A stretch of DNA of 64,000 nt, taken from NCBI GenBank assembly GCA_023374045.1, contig CM041776.1, positions 321,123,925-321,187,924 of the forward strand. Direction: 5' to 3'. Shown here piece by piece: positions 12,572-24,016 of the stretch. The DNA is from Limonium bicolor. Lineage: Eukaryota; Streptophyta; Magnoliopsida; Caryophyllales; Plumbaginaceae. Under the pieces are notes generated by a model. The model worked only from the letters and a program-made list of their open reading frames with translations, searched no databases and was not told the origin of the DNA. The position numbers were made by a program, and so were the translations under genes. Numbering within the stretch: position 1 is the stretch's first letter; every line of letters starts with the position of its first letter.

Positions 12572-12976
12572 GGAAAATTCACGAGATATCCCTGTTTTTT
12601 TTTGTAATTCATAATATACCCTGTGATTTTAGTAATTTAACTTTAAATATGTTTAAATGTTATCCAAAATTGATGAAACTTTACATGGACGATGCTAAAG
12701 TGTTATATTTTGGTCCAATATCAAATTTGAAGTTTTTTAAGCTCACGTGACCTGTGGGACCCAATGAACAATCACATATTCATTGGGTCCCACAGGTCAC
12801 ATATGAGCTTAAAAAGCTTCAAAATTGATATTGGACCGAAATATAACACTTTAGCATCGTCCATGTAAAGTTTCATCAATTTTGGACAACATTTAAGCAC
12901 GTTTAAAGTTAAATTACTAAAATCACAGGGATATATTGTGAATTACGAAAGGAAACAGGGGTATCGTGAATTTTCC
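12572..12976. mobile_element. long foldback (palindromic) element, 405 bp
   Basis: Two arms of about 197 bp (12572-12768 and 12779-12976) are near-perfect reverse complements around a loop of about 10 nt. At the centre GGGACCCAATGAA faces TTCATTGGGTCCC. The termini are GGAAAATTCACG and CGTGAATTTTCC. The flanks show ATCTTTTTG on the left and ATCTTTTTA on the right, a possible 8-9-bp target duplication, which would fit a MULE-like MITE. No coding capacity. Confidence 0.82.
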
Positions 12977-13774
12977 TATCTTTTTATTTGTTTTCAAGTA
13001 ATAATTTCTGTTTAAAAAACAGAGCTCAATTACTTTTTGCAATTTAATTGAAATCAGTGAATAATAGGGAATTAACATCGTGATTACTTTTTAATTTAAA
13101 TAATTTTATAAATTTAAATTATAATTGATTTACTGATAAATTATATTTCAATAATTCTATTTTAATGAAATTTAATTTTATATAAAATAAAATAATAAAA
13201 TACGTGTAAAAGAAACTAAGAACATATTGATGAGACGTAACATTATGTTATTGCTGCAGTCGGCATGATTCCACGTAAATACCGATTTTAAACGGGAGTT
13301 GGCGGCACCGCGTTGAAATCAAACACCTTTTTTCCCCATGAATATCGATTCATTCTTTCTTTGAGTGTTCTAGTAGTAACTTTTAAGCTAGGTACGTGTT
13401 AGGCAAAGAGAGAAAGACAGACGTATATGCAGAGTGTGCATGGGTGGGACCAGCTGACCTCCTTTCCAATTTATCAAACGTGATCTAGTCATTATTACAA
13501 GTATTTTAGGTAGGCCGGCAGGTCGTTATTTTTTATTTAGCGTGAATTAATCTAATTGCAATTCTTCTCTTAATTCCTATTGGCGTAAGTCATTGCCCGT
13601 TTTTGACACTCCGCGTGTTAACATCATTCATTAGTGGCTTGGTGGGAGTCATTCACCAATCAATTTCAAAACGGGAGGATCTTTTTGCTGTTTCTTCATG
13701 GATTTGACAAAACGACGAATTAAGATGACGGGAGGTCTTGCTGGTTCTTCGTAGGTCAACGCAAATCTCAAAAA
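12977..13774. other. intergenic, no gene seen
   Basis: AT-rich to about 13200, then mixed sequence. The minus-strand frame at 13649-13855 runs into the next foldback element and looks like chance. Confidence 0.5.
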
Positions 13775-14119
13775 GGGAAAATTCAGGATATACTTCTGTT
13801 TTCTTTCGTAATTCATAATATATTCCTGTGATTTTTGTAATTTAACTTTAAACATGCTTAAATGTTGTCCAAAATTGATGAAACTTTACATGGATGATGC
13901 TTAAGTGTTATATTGGAACATGTTCATTAGGACCCACAGGTTGTGAGCTTAAAAAAATTCAAATTTAATATTGGACCAAAATATAACACTTTAGCATCGT
14001 CCATGTAAAGTTCCATCAATTTTGGACAACATTTAAGCATGTTTAAAGTTAAATTACTAAAATCACAGGGATATATTGTGAATTACGAAAGAAAACAAAG
14101 GTATCTCGTGAATATTCCC
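13775..14119. mobile_element. second, decayed copy of the foldback family
   Basis: It starts GGGAAAATTCAGGATATAC and ends TATCTCGTGAATATTCCC. Both arms match the element at 12572-12976 (the segments around AAAATTGATGAAACTTTACATGG and its complement), but the left arm lost sequence near the centre, so it is only 345 bp. It lies about 800 bp from the first copy. Confidence 0.78.
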
Positions 14120-15980
14120 AATATTAAATACGCATCTAAAGAAACTAAAGACAAATGATGGAAAGTTGGAGTTACTCCACCGTAGATTTTTCAACTTTTG
14201 TTGCAAAAGGCAATTCTTACTTTCAAATTAGTAACTTTCCAGAGCTCTAGGGCTCATTCTTCCTACACTCAAATTCAAGTGAATGATCACATATTCCCTT
14301 CCGTTTGGTATTTTGGTGGTATAAATGTGTTATTTTTTAGTTTAGTATTTTTGACAAAAAAATGTCAAACCATCACCCTTGAACAACAATTTTCAAAACA
14401 ACCACAAATATACCAACACAAAACAACCAACAGTTTATGCTGCAAAGAGAATGAATACCGTAAACAGAGTTGGAGCCAAAAAACTGTAATTAAGGGGTGA
14501 AAATATTTTAATAATATTAATTAATATTAAAAATTAATTTTTAATAAATTAATTTAAATTTTCAATATTTATAATTATATTTTAATAAAATGATATTATA
14601 TATTAAATTTGACAGAAAATTAAATTAAAATTAAAATATATAGATTAATATATAAAAATATTTTGTTTCCTTTTTTTAGTTTTTTATAAAGACTAGTATA
14701 CTAAATTATAAATTAATGAAAATAATATAGAACAATAGTTTTAAACTAGTAGTGTTTTTCTAAAAACTTATACTAAAAATTATTTTGAGTATCTCTAATA
14801 TTTTTTAAATTTATAGAATCTGTAATAAAAAACAAAAAAATATTTGAATTATGGATAGAAGGGGTACATGATTACTAAGAATGACATAATAATAAGTTTT
14901 ACTTTTGACTATATTACTAAAATAATGTATAAAATCTGAATATGTAATTATATCTACATATAGTAATATATAGATATAATTAAAACTATTACTATCTATC
15001 AAATTTAATAAAATATTCTACAAAGAAAAGAGCAAACTAATAAAAATTACGATGCAAACTTTCAATTATATCAAAATTATTAGAGTACAAAATATTTGTA
15101 GTATATTTCAGAAATATCAATTTTAAGTATTCAACTTGTTAAGTAATGATTAATTACAAAACTATTTGTACAAACTAATATGGATTGTCAATATATCAAA
15201 GTTATTATATATTTTATACCATGCTTAATAATTAAAGAATAATTTTATATGCTTATATACTTTATTTTTCATTTCCTGGGATATCCAGTATTAAATTTAA
15301 ATTTATGTTTCGAATTTTATTAAGTAATATTTAATTGAATAGAATATATTGTTTTAACTACAAATAAATGTAACAATTAAACAATATATAATAATAAAAT
15401 AGTAATGTATAATCCATAAAATTTTATTTATATATAACGTCTAATATATTTGCTCTAAATAACATGGTTTATTTCTTTATTTTTTTCAAATATATGTAAA
15501 AAATTTATTTATAAATTAATATGTATACATATTATAAATTAATTGTAACTAAAATATTAACAAAGAATAATAATAAATAAAGGCTATAATTGAATATATA
15601 CATATATTTTAATTTTACTAACAAAAAATCGTTTTAAAATGTAATATAAAATTTTTAATTGTAATACCTAAAATAGTAAACGCACTGCACAAAACTAACA
15701 TAACTAACATAACTAACTTATTCAAAACAACCAGACGAAATCGTCGCCTGCTGAATACTAATTTTCAAAACAATCACAAAACAACCAGTAAAACACCACT
15801 AAACAGCTAGCCAAAACAACCATACTAAAACAGCTACAAAACTACCGTAAAAAAACCATGCTGAATGGTGCTAAGCAACACGGAAGGTTGAAAATTAATC
15901 AGCAAATATTATATATTATATCTAGTTATAGATTTAAATTCCTCTTTTTTATAAAAATGATTTTATAATTGATTTAAGTT
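14120..15980. other. very AT-rich intergenic DNA
   Basis: Long A/T runs with no frame above about 100 codons. Two patches rich in AAAACAACCA (about 14380-14440 and 15720-15840) are similar to each other and may be the ends of an old insertion. No gene or RNA is visible. Confidence 0.55.
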
Positions 15981-17280
15981 AGGGAAATTTCACGGTATAC
16001 CCGAGGTTTGAGCGAATTTTACGAGATACCCCTGAGGTTTCATTTTTATTATGAGATACCCCAGAGGTTTCATTTTTTTACGATAACCCCTGAGGTTTCA
16101 CTTTTATTACGATATACCCCCGAGGTTTCAATTTTATACGAGATGCCCCTTAGTTCAGATTCTGATATATTATATTTTTCATATCCTCATTTTACCCTCG
16201 CACAATATACTCCGCAATGATCTCACGGGTTTCTGGTTAAATTTTTAAAAATTTAAAATATGAACAAAATGCACATAAAAATTAAAGATCAATTAAAATT
16301 TTAATTCAATTTAATAAATATTAATAAAAGTATAAAAAAATTAGAATAAAAAATTTAAAATAAATAGAAATGACAAACAACAAAAAAATAATCTATTTAA
16401 AAAACTTATATTGTCGGTTTAAAATCATAAATTATTTTTAACAATTATATTAAACGCAAGAAATTATAAATAATTTAATATTTATAGATAGAGTTTATTA
16501 ACAAATATATTATTTGATATCAATAATCACAAGAAAAATGATTATATTTTATGATTTTAAGCCACCGCTATAATAGTATCTATAAAAACCATAAAATAAT
16601 GATTTCAAGAGTTTATTTTTCTAATTTAAAATAATGATTTTTGATATCAAATAATATAATCATTTCTTTTGTGATTATAGTATAAAAACCATAAAATATA
16701 ATCATTTCTCATGTGATTATTGATATCGAATAATATATTCGTTAATAAACTCTTACTATAATTGATAAAATTATTTCTTGTATTTAATATAATTGTTTTA
16801 AAAAATTTATGATTTTAAGCCACCGTTTAAATTATGTAACAATATAAGTTTTTAAATAGATTATTTTTTATTGTTTTCATTTCTATTTATTTTAAATTTT
16901 ATGATTCTAATTTTTTTATTTTTATATACTTTTATTAATGTTTTTTAAATTGAATTTAAATTTTAATCGATCTTTAATTTTTATGTGCATTTTGTTCATA
17001 TTTTACATTTTAAAAAATTTGACCATCAACCCGTGAAGTTATTGCAGGGCATATGGTGCGTGGGTAAAATGTGGATATGAAAAATATAATATATCAGAAT
17101 CTGAACTGAGGGGCATCTCGTATAAAATTGAAACCTCGGAGGTATATCGTAATAAAAGTGAAACCTCAGGGGTATATCGTAAAAAAATGAAACCTCAAGG
17201 GTATCTCGTAATAAAAATGAAACCTCATGGGTATCTCGTAAATTCGCTCAAACCTCGGGGATATATCATGAAATTTCCCT
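15981..17280. mobile_element. large foldback element, 1.3 kb, with TSD
   Basis: The ends AGGGAAATTTCACGGTATACC and its near complement GATATATCATGAAATTTCCCT are inverted repeats. Inverted homology runs deep into the element: TTTGAGCG with CGCTCAAA, then arrays of (C)CCTGAGGTTTCATTTTTATTACGA-type units of about 31 bp on both arms in opposite orientation. The direct repeat TTAAGTT abuts both ends (8 bp, TTTAAGTT, if the element ends in CCC), which supports transposition. The core is AT-rich and non-coding. The small frame at 16008-16220 comes from the 31-bp units. Confidence 0.83.
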
Positions 17281-17720
17281 TTAAGTTATGAACCGAAATT
17301 AAAAAAAAAGGAAAAAATTGAATAACGATGACAAAGAAACAATGAACTGATCAACATTACAGTCAGAGAGTATTATACAAGTTTTATTTAATTGAGTGTA
17401 AAAACTGTTTGATTGATGTAAAAAGAATTGTTATTGTGATTGTTGTGTATTTTAGATGATTAAAATATAAAATTATTCAACGAAGACGCGATATTATTAC
17501 TACGCAAACCAATTCTCCAATCACCGTTTTACGGGTAATCACCCCCAATAAATATGCGCAAATTAGATAGTTGTGCCTGACAGTAATGGGACTGAGTATT
17601 TTGTTGACCGTATAATATTTTAAAAATAATAAATTTTAAATAATTTTAACTTTTAAAATATAAATTCAAAATGAAAAAAATTATATCACTGTTTTTTTTA
17701 ATTCAAGCTCTATAAAATAA
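17281..17720. other. AT-rich spacer and left arm of an inverted pair
   Basis: No gene. From about 17630 to 17715 (AAAAAAATTATATCACTG, then AATTCAAGCTC) the sequence is the reverse complement of about 19310-19400 (GAGCTTGAAC, then GTGATATAATTTTTTTTATT). This suggests the outer arms of a larger, now interrupted, inverted structure. Confidence 0.5.
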
Positions 17721-17996
17721 TACTCTCTCCTGTTCTAATTATAAGTCGTTCTAAACTTTTTCACAACTTTTAAGAAAGAGTTTAAAAAGACTAGTATACC
17801 CTTACTTTTTATATTGGGAGAATAAAAAAGTAAGTATACTTTATTAGTAAGATAAAAAGTAGAGTGTAATATAATAATAATTAGAAAAGTAGAAAGGGTA
17901 AAAGTAGAAAGATAGATACAAAAAGTCTAAAATGACTTATAATTTGAACATAATTCTAAAGCCTAAAACGACTTATATTTAGAACAGGAGGGAGTA
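17721..17996. mobile_element. Stowaway-like MITE, second family
   Basis: A 276-bp element flanked by TA, with inverted ends TACTCTCTCCTGTTCTAATT and TTTAGAACAGGAGGGAGTA. The subterminal ATAAGTCGTT faces AACGACTTAT. Its interior is unlike the MITEs around BCH. It sits inside the left arm of the larger inverted structure. Confidence 0.85.
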
Positions 17997-18040
17997 CCAA
18001 ATATGGATATGTTTTAACAATTTTGGAAAAATTATTTTCA

Positions 18041-18612
18041 TATATTCACGATGATACACTAAAATGATTATGTGATTCATTAATTTTGATATTATGATTC
18101 ATTAAGTAATAAGTGGTGAATTAGATTATAAACTTCGGAACCGATAAAAAATTATTATTGTTTTGTAGTGTATTATTAGTAATAAGTGGTGAATTAGATT
18201 ACAAACTTTGGAACCGATAAAAGATTATTATTATTATTTTGTAGTGTATTGTTATTGTTGTATTGTGTATTTTAAACCTTATATGATGAATCATGTATTT
18301 TTCATACATACCAAATATTGTTTTGTATTGTATTTTGTTTGAAATTTTTATCTTTATATGTTTACGATGATACACTAAAAAGAAGATATGATTAACTTAT
18401 TTTAATATTATGACTCATTAAAATTAATATTATGATTCATTAACTAATAAGTGGTGAATTAGATAACAAACTTCAGAACCGATAAAAATCATTATTATTT
18501 TGTAGTGTATTATTATTGTTGTATGATGCATTTTAAACCTTATATGGTGAATCACGTATTTTTCATACATACCAAATATTATTTTGTGTTATATTATTGT
18601 GTAAAAAATTTT
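18041..18612. repeat. two imperfect direct repeats of about 260-315 bp
   Basis: Copy A (18041-18354) and copy B (18355-18612) both run from TACGATGATACACTAAAA-type starts through AAGTGGTGAATTAGAT to CATACATACCAAATATT. Copy A also contains an internal duplication of about 77 bp. A third, partial copy continues at 19126-19230, on the other side of the foldback element at 18613-19115. Confidence 0.7.
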
Positions 18613-19115
18613 AGAGTAAATTACTCAGAACCCCCTTGAGGATTTGGGATATTACAGTTAACCCCCTTGTGTTTATCATAATTATTGGTAACCACCTCAA
18701 GGTTAAGGTATCTTTGACTATGAGCCCTAAACAATAACTCTGCTATTAGAAAGTTAATCACGTGTTGATCTATCAACTTAATCACATAAATAATGCTAGG
18801 CTGGACAACAAAACAGCTTAATCAATATCGTTTAACTCTCTCTCATCCCACTTTAGATGCATTTTCGAGACAAGGTTGACATTTTTAGGAAAATAACAAT
18901 GCAGATTAAGTAGTATTTTTTGTTCATTCTGACATTATTAATGTGATTAAGCTGATAGGTCAACACGTAGTTAACTTCCTAATAACTGAGTTATAGTTTG
19001 GGGGCTCATAGTCAAAGATACCTTAACCTCGAGGTGGTTACCAGTAATTATGATAAACACAAGGGGTTAACTGTAATATCCTAAATCCTCAAGGGGGTTC
19101 TGAATAATTTACTCT
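18613..19115. mobile_element. foldback element, about 503 bp
   Basis: The left arm begins AGAGTAAATTACTCAGAACC and the right arm ends GGTTCTGAATAATTTACTCT. Inverted similarity continues through AACCCCCTTG, AAGGTATCTTTGACTATGAG and CACGTGTTGATC for about 170 bp on each side. The element interrupts a direct-repeat series (copies B and C), so it inserted after that duplication. No clear target duplication is seen. Confidence 0.78.
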
Positions 19116-19125
19116 ATAATTATTA

Positions 19126-19440
19126 TATGTTTGCGTTGATGCACTAAAATGAAGATATGATTCATTAATTTTGATATTATGATTCATTAAAAATGATATT
19201 ATGATACACTAAAATGATGTTATGAATCATAAGTCTCACTGATATATATGGATATATACATGTAAATAATATAAAATTTAAAAGTTGTCAAAACATAACC
19301 ATGTCTGATCTTGTTTTGAAGAGCTTGAACTTAGATGAATAGTGATATAATTTTTTTTATTTTGGACTCATATTTTGAAAGTTATAACTAATTAAAATTA
19401 ATAGTAAAAAGACAGCTCAATCAATAAAACAGTTCAATTA
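19126..19440. repeat. third repeat copy and right arm of inverted structure
   Basis: 19126-19230 continues the direct repeat seen at 18041-18612. About 19310-19400 is the inverted partner of 17630-17715. No gene. Confidence 0.5.
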
Positions 19441-19449
19441 ACTGCTAAC

Positions 19450-19805
19450 TTAACTATCAAATAGACAAGCCTGTACCATATTGGACGCGGACTGCCTTCA
19501 GCTTCGCCGCAACGTGGACCTGCTGATAAATATGGGTCTATCTTCAACGCGGGCGCACAGGTGCTTCAAAGCCCAATGAATACTTTTGTATTCAAGGGGA
19601 GAAACCCAATGGAGGTGATGGATAATACGTGTTCAAGAGAGAGTTTGGGAGGAAGAGACCGTGGGGCTGGAGCCCCTCTAGATCCGCTAGCATGGATCCA
19701 CCCAGATATACGAAGCGAAACCATCTGGGCTTCTCTATTATTATAACAATAGTGACTGGGGCGACTCTTTCGTTATACGTGTACAAGCGAATTTTCCAAT
19801 TTTAG
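19450..19805 (+). pseudogene. GC-richer patch, possible broken gene fragment, unrecognised
   Basis: This 350-bp island is clearly richer in G and C than its AT-rich surroundings. It has readable segments in two plus-strand frames: one from about 19453 to 19746 (ending in PDIRSETIWASLLL) and another that ends at 19806 with a hydrophobic stretch (GFSIIITIVTGATLSLYVY) that could be a membrane segment. I do not recognise the family. A frameshifted gene remnant or an organelle-derived piece are both possible. There is no clear start codon context. Confidence 0.25.
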
Positions 19806-19806
19806 A

Positions 19807-20589
19807 GTATTAACTTTGACGAGTATTCAAATTTCATGTGTAATCTATTTATAAAAAGAAAATTTAATCCTTATGCAAAACTCGCTTGTTGAACTGCACA
19901 TTTTAATTCATTTAGATTTAACAAAAAGTTATTTGATTGATGTACAAATTGTACTTTATGTCATTAAAAATGTACTTTTAATATATTCATTGTATCCAGA
20001 TTGTCCTCAAAATTCATACACAATATGTTTTGGCTTATTGTATATATGTCCCATTTTTTTTCTTTTTTTTTTCTAATTCACAGAAGAAGTTTTATGTTAT
20101 TCCTAACTTATTGTAGTGAGTTTATGTCATTGTGACATAATTCCCTAAGTTAGAAGGAAGGAGGGATTGTAATTTCTTTTTTTATTATTATTAGTTAGGA
20201 AAGAGGGAGTTATTTTATTCACGTCATTTTATTCCTCCTCTTTCTTGAATTGCTCCTTCCTCATTCTTTATTTCTCGCTCTTTCCTTCCTCCCGCTTTCT
20301 CCTCTTTCAACTTTCCTCCCTTTGCTTCTCCTTCTCTCCAATCTTTTTCCAAAGGCTAAGACTCTGTTTGTTTTCAAGATTAATCTCCTAGTGAAGATGA
20401 ATGTGACATTAATGTCTATTTTGCTTTACATAGGTCAATCTATTACTTGTCCACCTAAGTATTTGGTCCCACTCAAACTATAACTATAACCACATGTCAT
20501 CTCACCATTTGTTAACCAATCTCACAAAACTAACCACAGTAAGCTTGATAGAAAACGCCAGTTTTGCCATGTTCTATTGAACACACCCT
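19807..20589. other. intergenic, pyrimidine-rich tract
   Basis: AT-rich DNA, with a C/T-rich tract at about 20235-20345 (TCCTCC, TTCCTTCCTCCC and similar). The frame at 20250-20483 is a Leu/Ser/Pro-rich product of that tract. No gene is supported. Confidence 0.45.
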
Positions 20590-21979
20590 AAGTGATGGAG
20601 TTGTTCGCTTCTGGAACTCCGTTCGTCTGTCAGTCATCTGTCAGGTTTGGGTTGTGGATTTTAGTTATATCTGTTGAGTTCCTCTTTCTTCTTTTTCTGA
20701 TTTTGTTTGGAATCTGATTGTTCAGTCCATGTTTTTCGATTCGAGTGAAGATTCAAGAAGTGAGCGCTTTGCAATTCGTAAAGATGTGCTTTGTTTTGGA
20801 TGTGAGGTAAGTGGTAGATGGATTCGGTTGTGTCTTTTCACCCACATAAGTTTCTGGTTATTGTTTTCGTATATGTTTGTTTGATTATCTGATTTGTGGT
20901 GAATTTGGTTTGTCTCTAATTTGCGTTTTCGATGCGTTAAATCCCCGTGGAAAGTGTTTTCGATTTGCTTATTTTGATATGAAAGATTAGGCTTTGATAA
21001 TGGAGAGATTCATGGAATTGTTTTGCCTCCAGTTCTTTGTTTTCTGCAAAATTTGTCGTGAATTCTATGATGTCCGAACTTCCGTCCGAACATGTAAGTT
21101 TGGACGGGGTGCGAAGACGGCAATGGGTTTCCTGTTCGACTTGTGTTCGAACATGTAAGCCCGGACACAAGTTTAGACATGGATTTTCTACACGTTTCTG
21201 AAGTTCGGCATACACCCGAACATTGATGTCCGGACGTATGTTCGGACACGTCTGTCTTATGGTTTTCTGAGTCTCGGCTGATGTCCGAACATGTATGTTC
21301 AGACACATGTTCGGACAGGCCTCATATATTGCATAACTTCTTCATTTGAGCTCCGTTTTGATCGTCGTTTGCGGCTTTGTGTTCCTATTAGTGTGTACTA
21401 TCTGGTTGATGTGTACATATGTTAAGTGCATTTCCATTTTGAAAGTCTTCATTATGTTTCTGGCCTCTGATTTACTCTAAAGGAGTGGTTGAGCTTTTGT
21501 GTTCTGTTTGGCTTTCGTGTTTGCTAGTTGGTTTACGACTTCTGTTTTGGTAAAGATTTTCAATCCATTTGATAAGCTTATGCTTTCCGTTCTGTTCCGA
21601 GAAAGGCTTCTGAATGGTTTTGTATTAAGCTTCTGTTTTGCGGACCTAAATGTTTAGCTTCTAGGCCTTGGATAGTTAGGTCTGACTATCCTGTAGCATG
21701 TTACACAGGAATTCCTTCTGTATTAGTTCCTTAGGTTTTCTCTTTGGACGTTTAGCGACGATGGCAATGGATCCAATAGCACTCTATAGTGCTTCTGATA
21801 GGGCTATGGCGTTGCTCTTCTTATGTGTTAGCTAGTGTCGAGGGTCCCACCTCTATTTGCTTATGAAATACCACAAACCTTAATTACATTAATTAATCAT
21901 GAATTAATTAAATGAAATAGTTAATCAATGGTTGAAATTGATTAATAGGCTAAAATATGCCTTACAATTATTAAGGAAC
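20590..21979 (-). repeat. LTR-like sequence with palindrome cluster I
   Basis: Non-coding sequence of moderate GC content. The minus strand reads GCCGCAAACGACGATC then AAAACGGAGCTCAAATGAAG (about 21330-21378), a phrase style I associate with plant chromovirus LTRs. Next to it, at 21064-21322, lies a cluster of short palindromes. The two overlapping minus-strand frames at 20937-21308 are products of those repeats. Both the retroelement assignment and the borders are uncertain. Confidence 0.35.
21064..21322. repeat. GTCCGAAC palindrome cluster I
   Basis: Repeated variants of GTCCGAACATGTAAGTTCGGAC, made of an 8-nt arm, a 6-nt spacer and the complementary arm, together with solo TTCGGACA half-sites. 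The best copies here are at 21281-21302 (imperfect) and the GTCCGGACGTATGTTCGGAC segment at about 21229-21248. Confidence 0.75.
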
Positions 21980-22608
21980 TGTAACACCCTGGATTTTGCA
22001 TCATTTGAAGGAACACGGCGATACAGGTCTAGCACCACAAACGAAATTGAAAACAGACTTCAAACGAGTCTTAAAAACTGAAATTTAAGCTTTATCTGAA
22101 CTTGTGTCCGGATGTTGATGTTTGGACACAAGCTGAGAAGAAAACGTATTGAGAAATCCTGAGTGTCCGAACTTGTGTTCGGACATTGATGTTCGAACAC
22201 AAGTCGAGAGTTTGAAAACAGAAGATAAAAGCGTTCAAACTTGTGTCCGGACATTGATGTATAGACACAAGTCGAGAGTTAAACATATAGATGTCCAAAC
22301 ATGTGTCCAAACATGTAAATTCAGACACAAGTTTCGATAAAAATCCAGTACGTAGTCCGAACATGTAAGTTCGGACCAATGTCGAGACTTATAGTTCAGA
22401 CCCGTCCTCGCATGCTGTCTGAACATGTAAGTTCAGACAGATGTTCGGACACACTCAAACATTGAAAAATAAAACACTCTCAGGGCCTGTTTGAACATGG
22501 ATGTTCGGACGAATGTTCGGAGAGGTCCAGAATTGTGAAAATCAGAATGAAACCAGAGTTAGAAAAAGGTATAAAATAACCACAAAACTAATATCAATAG
22601 ATGGTAAT
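21980..22608 (+). repeat. LTR-like sequence starting TGTAACACCCTGG, truncated
   Basis: It begins TGTAACACCCTGGATTTTGC, again chromovirus-LTR-like but in + orientation, opposite to the neighbouring block. It contains palindrome cluster II and is cut off where the Athila-type LTR begins at 22609, as expected if the Athila element inserted into it. Overlapping small frames on both strands here come from the repeats. Confidence 0.4.
22098..22532. repeat. GTCCGAAC palindrome cluster II
   Basis: At least seven palindromic units at 30-70-bp intervals. A perfect 10-bp stem is CTTGTGTTCG / CGAACACAAG around a 12-nt loop (about 22172-22203). A perfect 8-bp stem is GTCCGAAC ATGTAA GTTCGGAC (about 22356-22377). 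CTGTCTGAACATGTAAGTTC followed by AGACAG carries compensating changes in both arms. Confidence 0.78.
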
Positions 22609-24001
22609 TGTTGGGAAAATTACAAACATAGTAATTAAACCTAGCTAAAATGGGCAAGTGCACCCAATTCGTTGTAATAAAACAAGTGTCGTATCCACAA
22701 GGAAATTGGATTCTAAATCCCGAGCTTCGGTATAATAGTTAAGTGCGAATAAACAGTAAAATGGGGATTTAGCCAGAGGCAAGCTTGGTTGTTTGTTAAT
22801 TGAAATGCAGTAAAAACAGTAAAGTGTTTGTGTATGGAATGGATGGGAGAGTACCCTAGGATAGTGGGAATCACCCAATTCACTCAAAGAACTTCAAAAC
22901 CATAACTCATCATTTAAACACCTATTAGAGTTTAGCTCATGAATCCCTAAATCATGGGAGATCCAATTCTTACCTAAATAACCAAACCCCTTAATTAAAG
23001 GAGGTTCAAGTCAGCAGATAGCATTAAGCGAGCACTCTTAATCAACAGCCCTAAGCATTTACTTCCAAAATCAAGAAAGCACAAGTTAGGGTTTACTCCA
23101 TTCTTGGTTTAGTTCCAAACTCAAGCTCAAATATTGAATGGAACCACCATAAATGCAATAAGAGATCAGTTTAGTGCATTAATATATATTGAAGGAAATA
23201 AAATGAGAGTAACACATGAGTTAGGTTTCTAGCATTCAATGAGCAAAATGGGTTCAAACCCTCATCCTAGGATACAAATAGAACTACTCAGCCATGGCTA
23301 AAGGAAAGAGCGAGGAAAAGGGAGAATCAGCCATTAGAGGAGCTTCCAAGCTTCAATGGAGGTAGAAATATTCACTTTCTTCTTCCTCCTTTCTTCTTTC
23401 TTTTCTTCTTCTTTTTCCTCTATTTTCGCTCTCTAGTCTGGTTAGAGTTGAAGTCGTGAGTGTTTGATAATGAGATCAGAGTCCCCAAAATCAGCTTTTA
23501 AAACGCAGATCTGGGCAGATTTTCCGTCCGATGACCCAGACTGGTGTCGGTCCCGTGGGTCGGTCGGTCTCCGAAGAAGAGAAAGCACGTGAGTCATTTT
23601 AAGTATGACCGACCTAGGTCCGACCCAAGCTTATGGGTCGGTCGATTCCAGTAGCTTGGGTACCTGGAAAAACCAATCGACCGACCCAGAGTGGGTTGGT
23701 CCTCGGTCCTCCAGATATTTGCTCTAACTCCTCTGGGCCTAGAATCTTCATTGTGGCTCGGAATTGCTCCCGGTTTGTGGCGTTGGAAAGCTTGAGAGAT
23801 GAGGAATCCGTTGATGCATGCCACTAACTCAAAGGGAACTCAAAAGTATGCTCAAAATGAGTGTTTACCTATCCAGAGATCAAACTCTATAAGTTCACTA
23901 TTAATCACTAAAACACTCTATTAAGTGGTGAAACAAGTTATGCATCCAATAGAATAAAGGTGAATGAAGCTCTTAAAATAGCATTATTTCACCACTTATC
24001 A
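22609..24001 (-). repeat. 3' LTR of the Athila-like element
   Basis: On the minus strand the LTR starts TGATAAGTGGTGAAATAATG (from 24001), directly after a polypurine tract, and is taken to end ...TTTTCCCAACA at 22609, giving 1393 bp with TG...CA ends. It contains the phrase ATTGGGTGCACTTGCCC near that end, familiar from Athila-type LTRs. The end at 22609 is inferred because the 5' LTR is outside the window. Small frames in it (22645-22887, 23594-23824) are not genes. Confidence 0.72.
23525..23710. repeat. GACCGACCCA inverted-repeat modules in the LTR
   Basis: Several GACCGACC(C/T)A and TGGGTCGGTC arms face each other, for example GACCGACCTAGG at 23608 with TGGGTCGGTC at 23634, followed by GATTCCAG. 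The same module, including ATTCCAG, recurs at 27465-27640 in the internal region of the same element. Confidence 0.75.
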
Positions 24002-24016
24002 ACTCCCCCACACTTA
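24002..24016 (-). promoter_or_regulatory. polypurine tract of the Athila-like element
   Basis: The minus strand reads ATAAGTGTGGGGGAGT immediately before the LTR start TGATAAG. This AGTGTGGGGG form is typical of Athila elements. It marks the start of plus-strand DNA synthesis. Confidence 0.8.

Noticed and set aside
22060..22426. Cys/Ser/Thr-rich small frames on both strands as peptide genes
   Set aside because: Produced by the GTCCGAAC palindromes, which read similarly on both strands.
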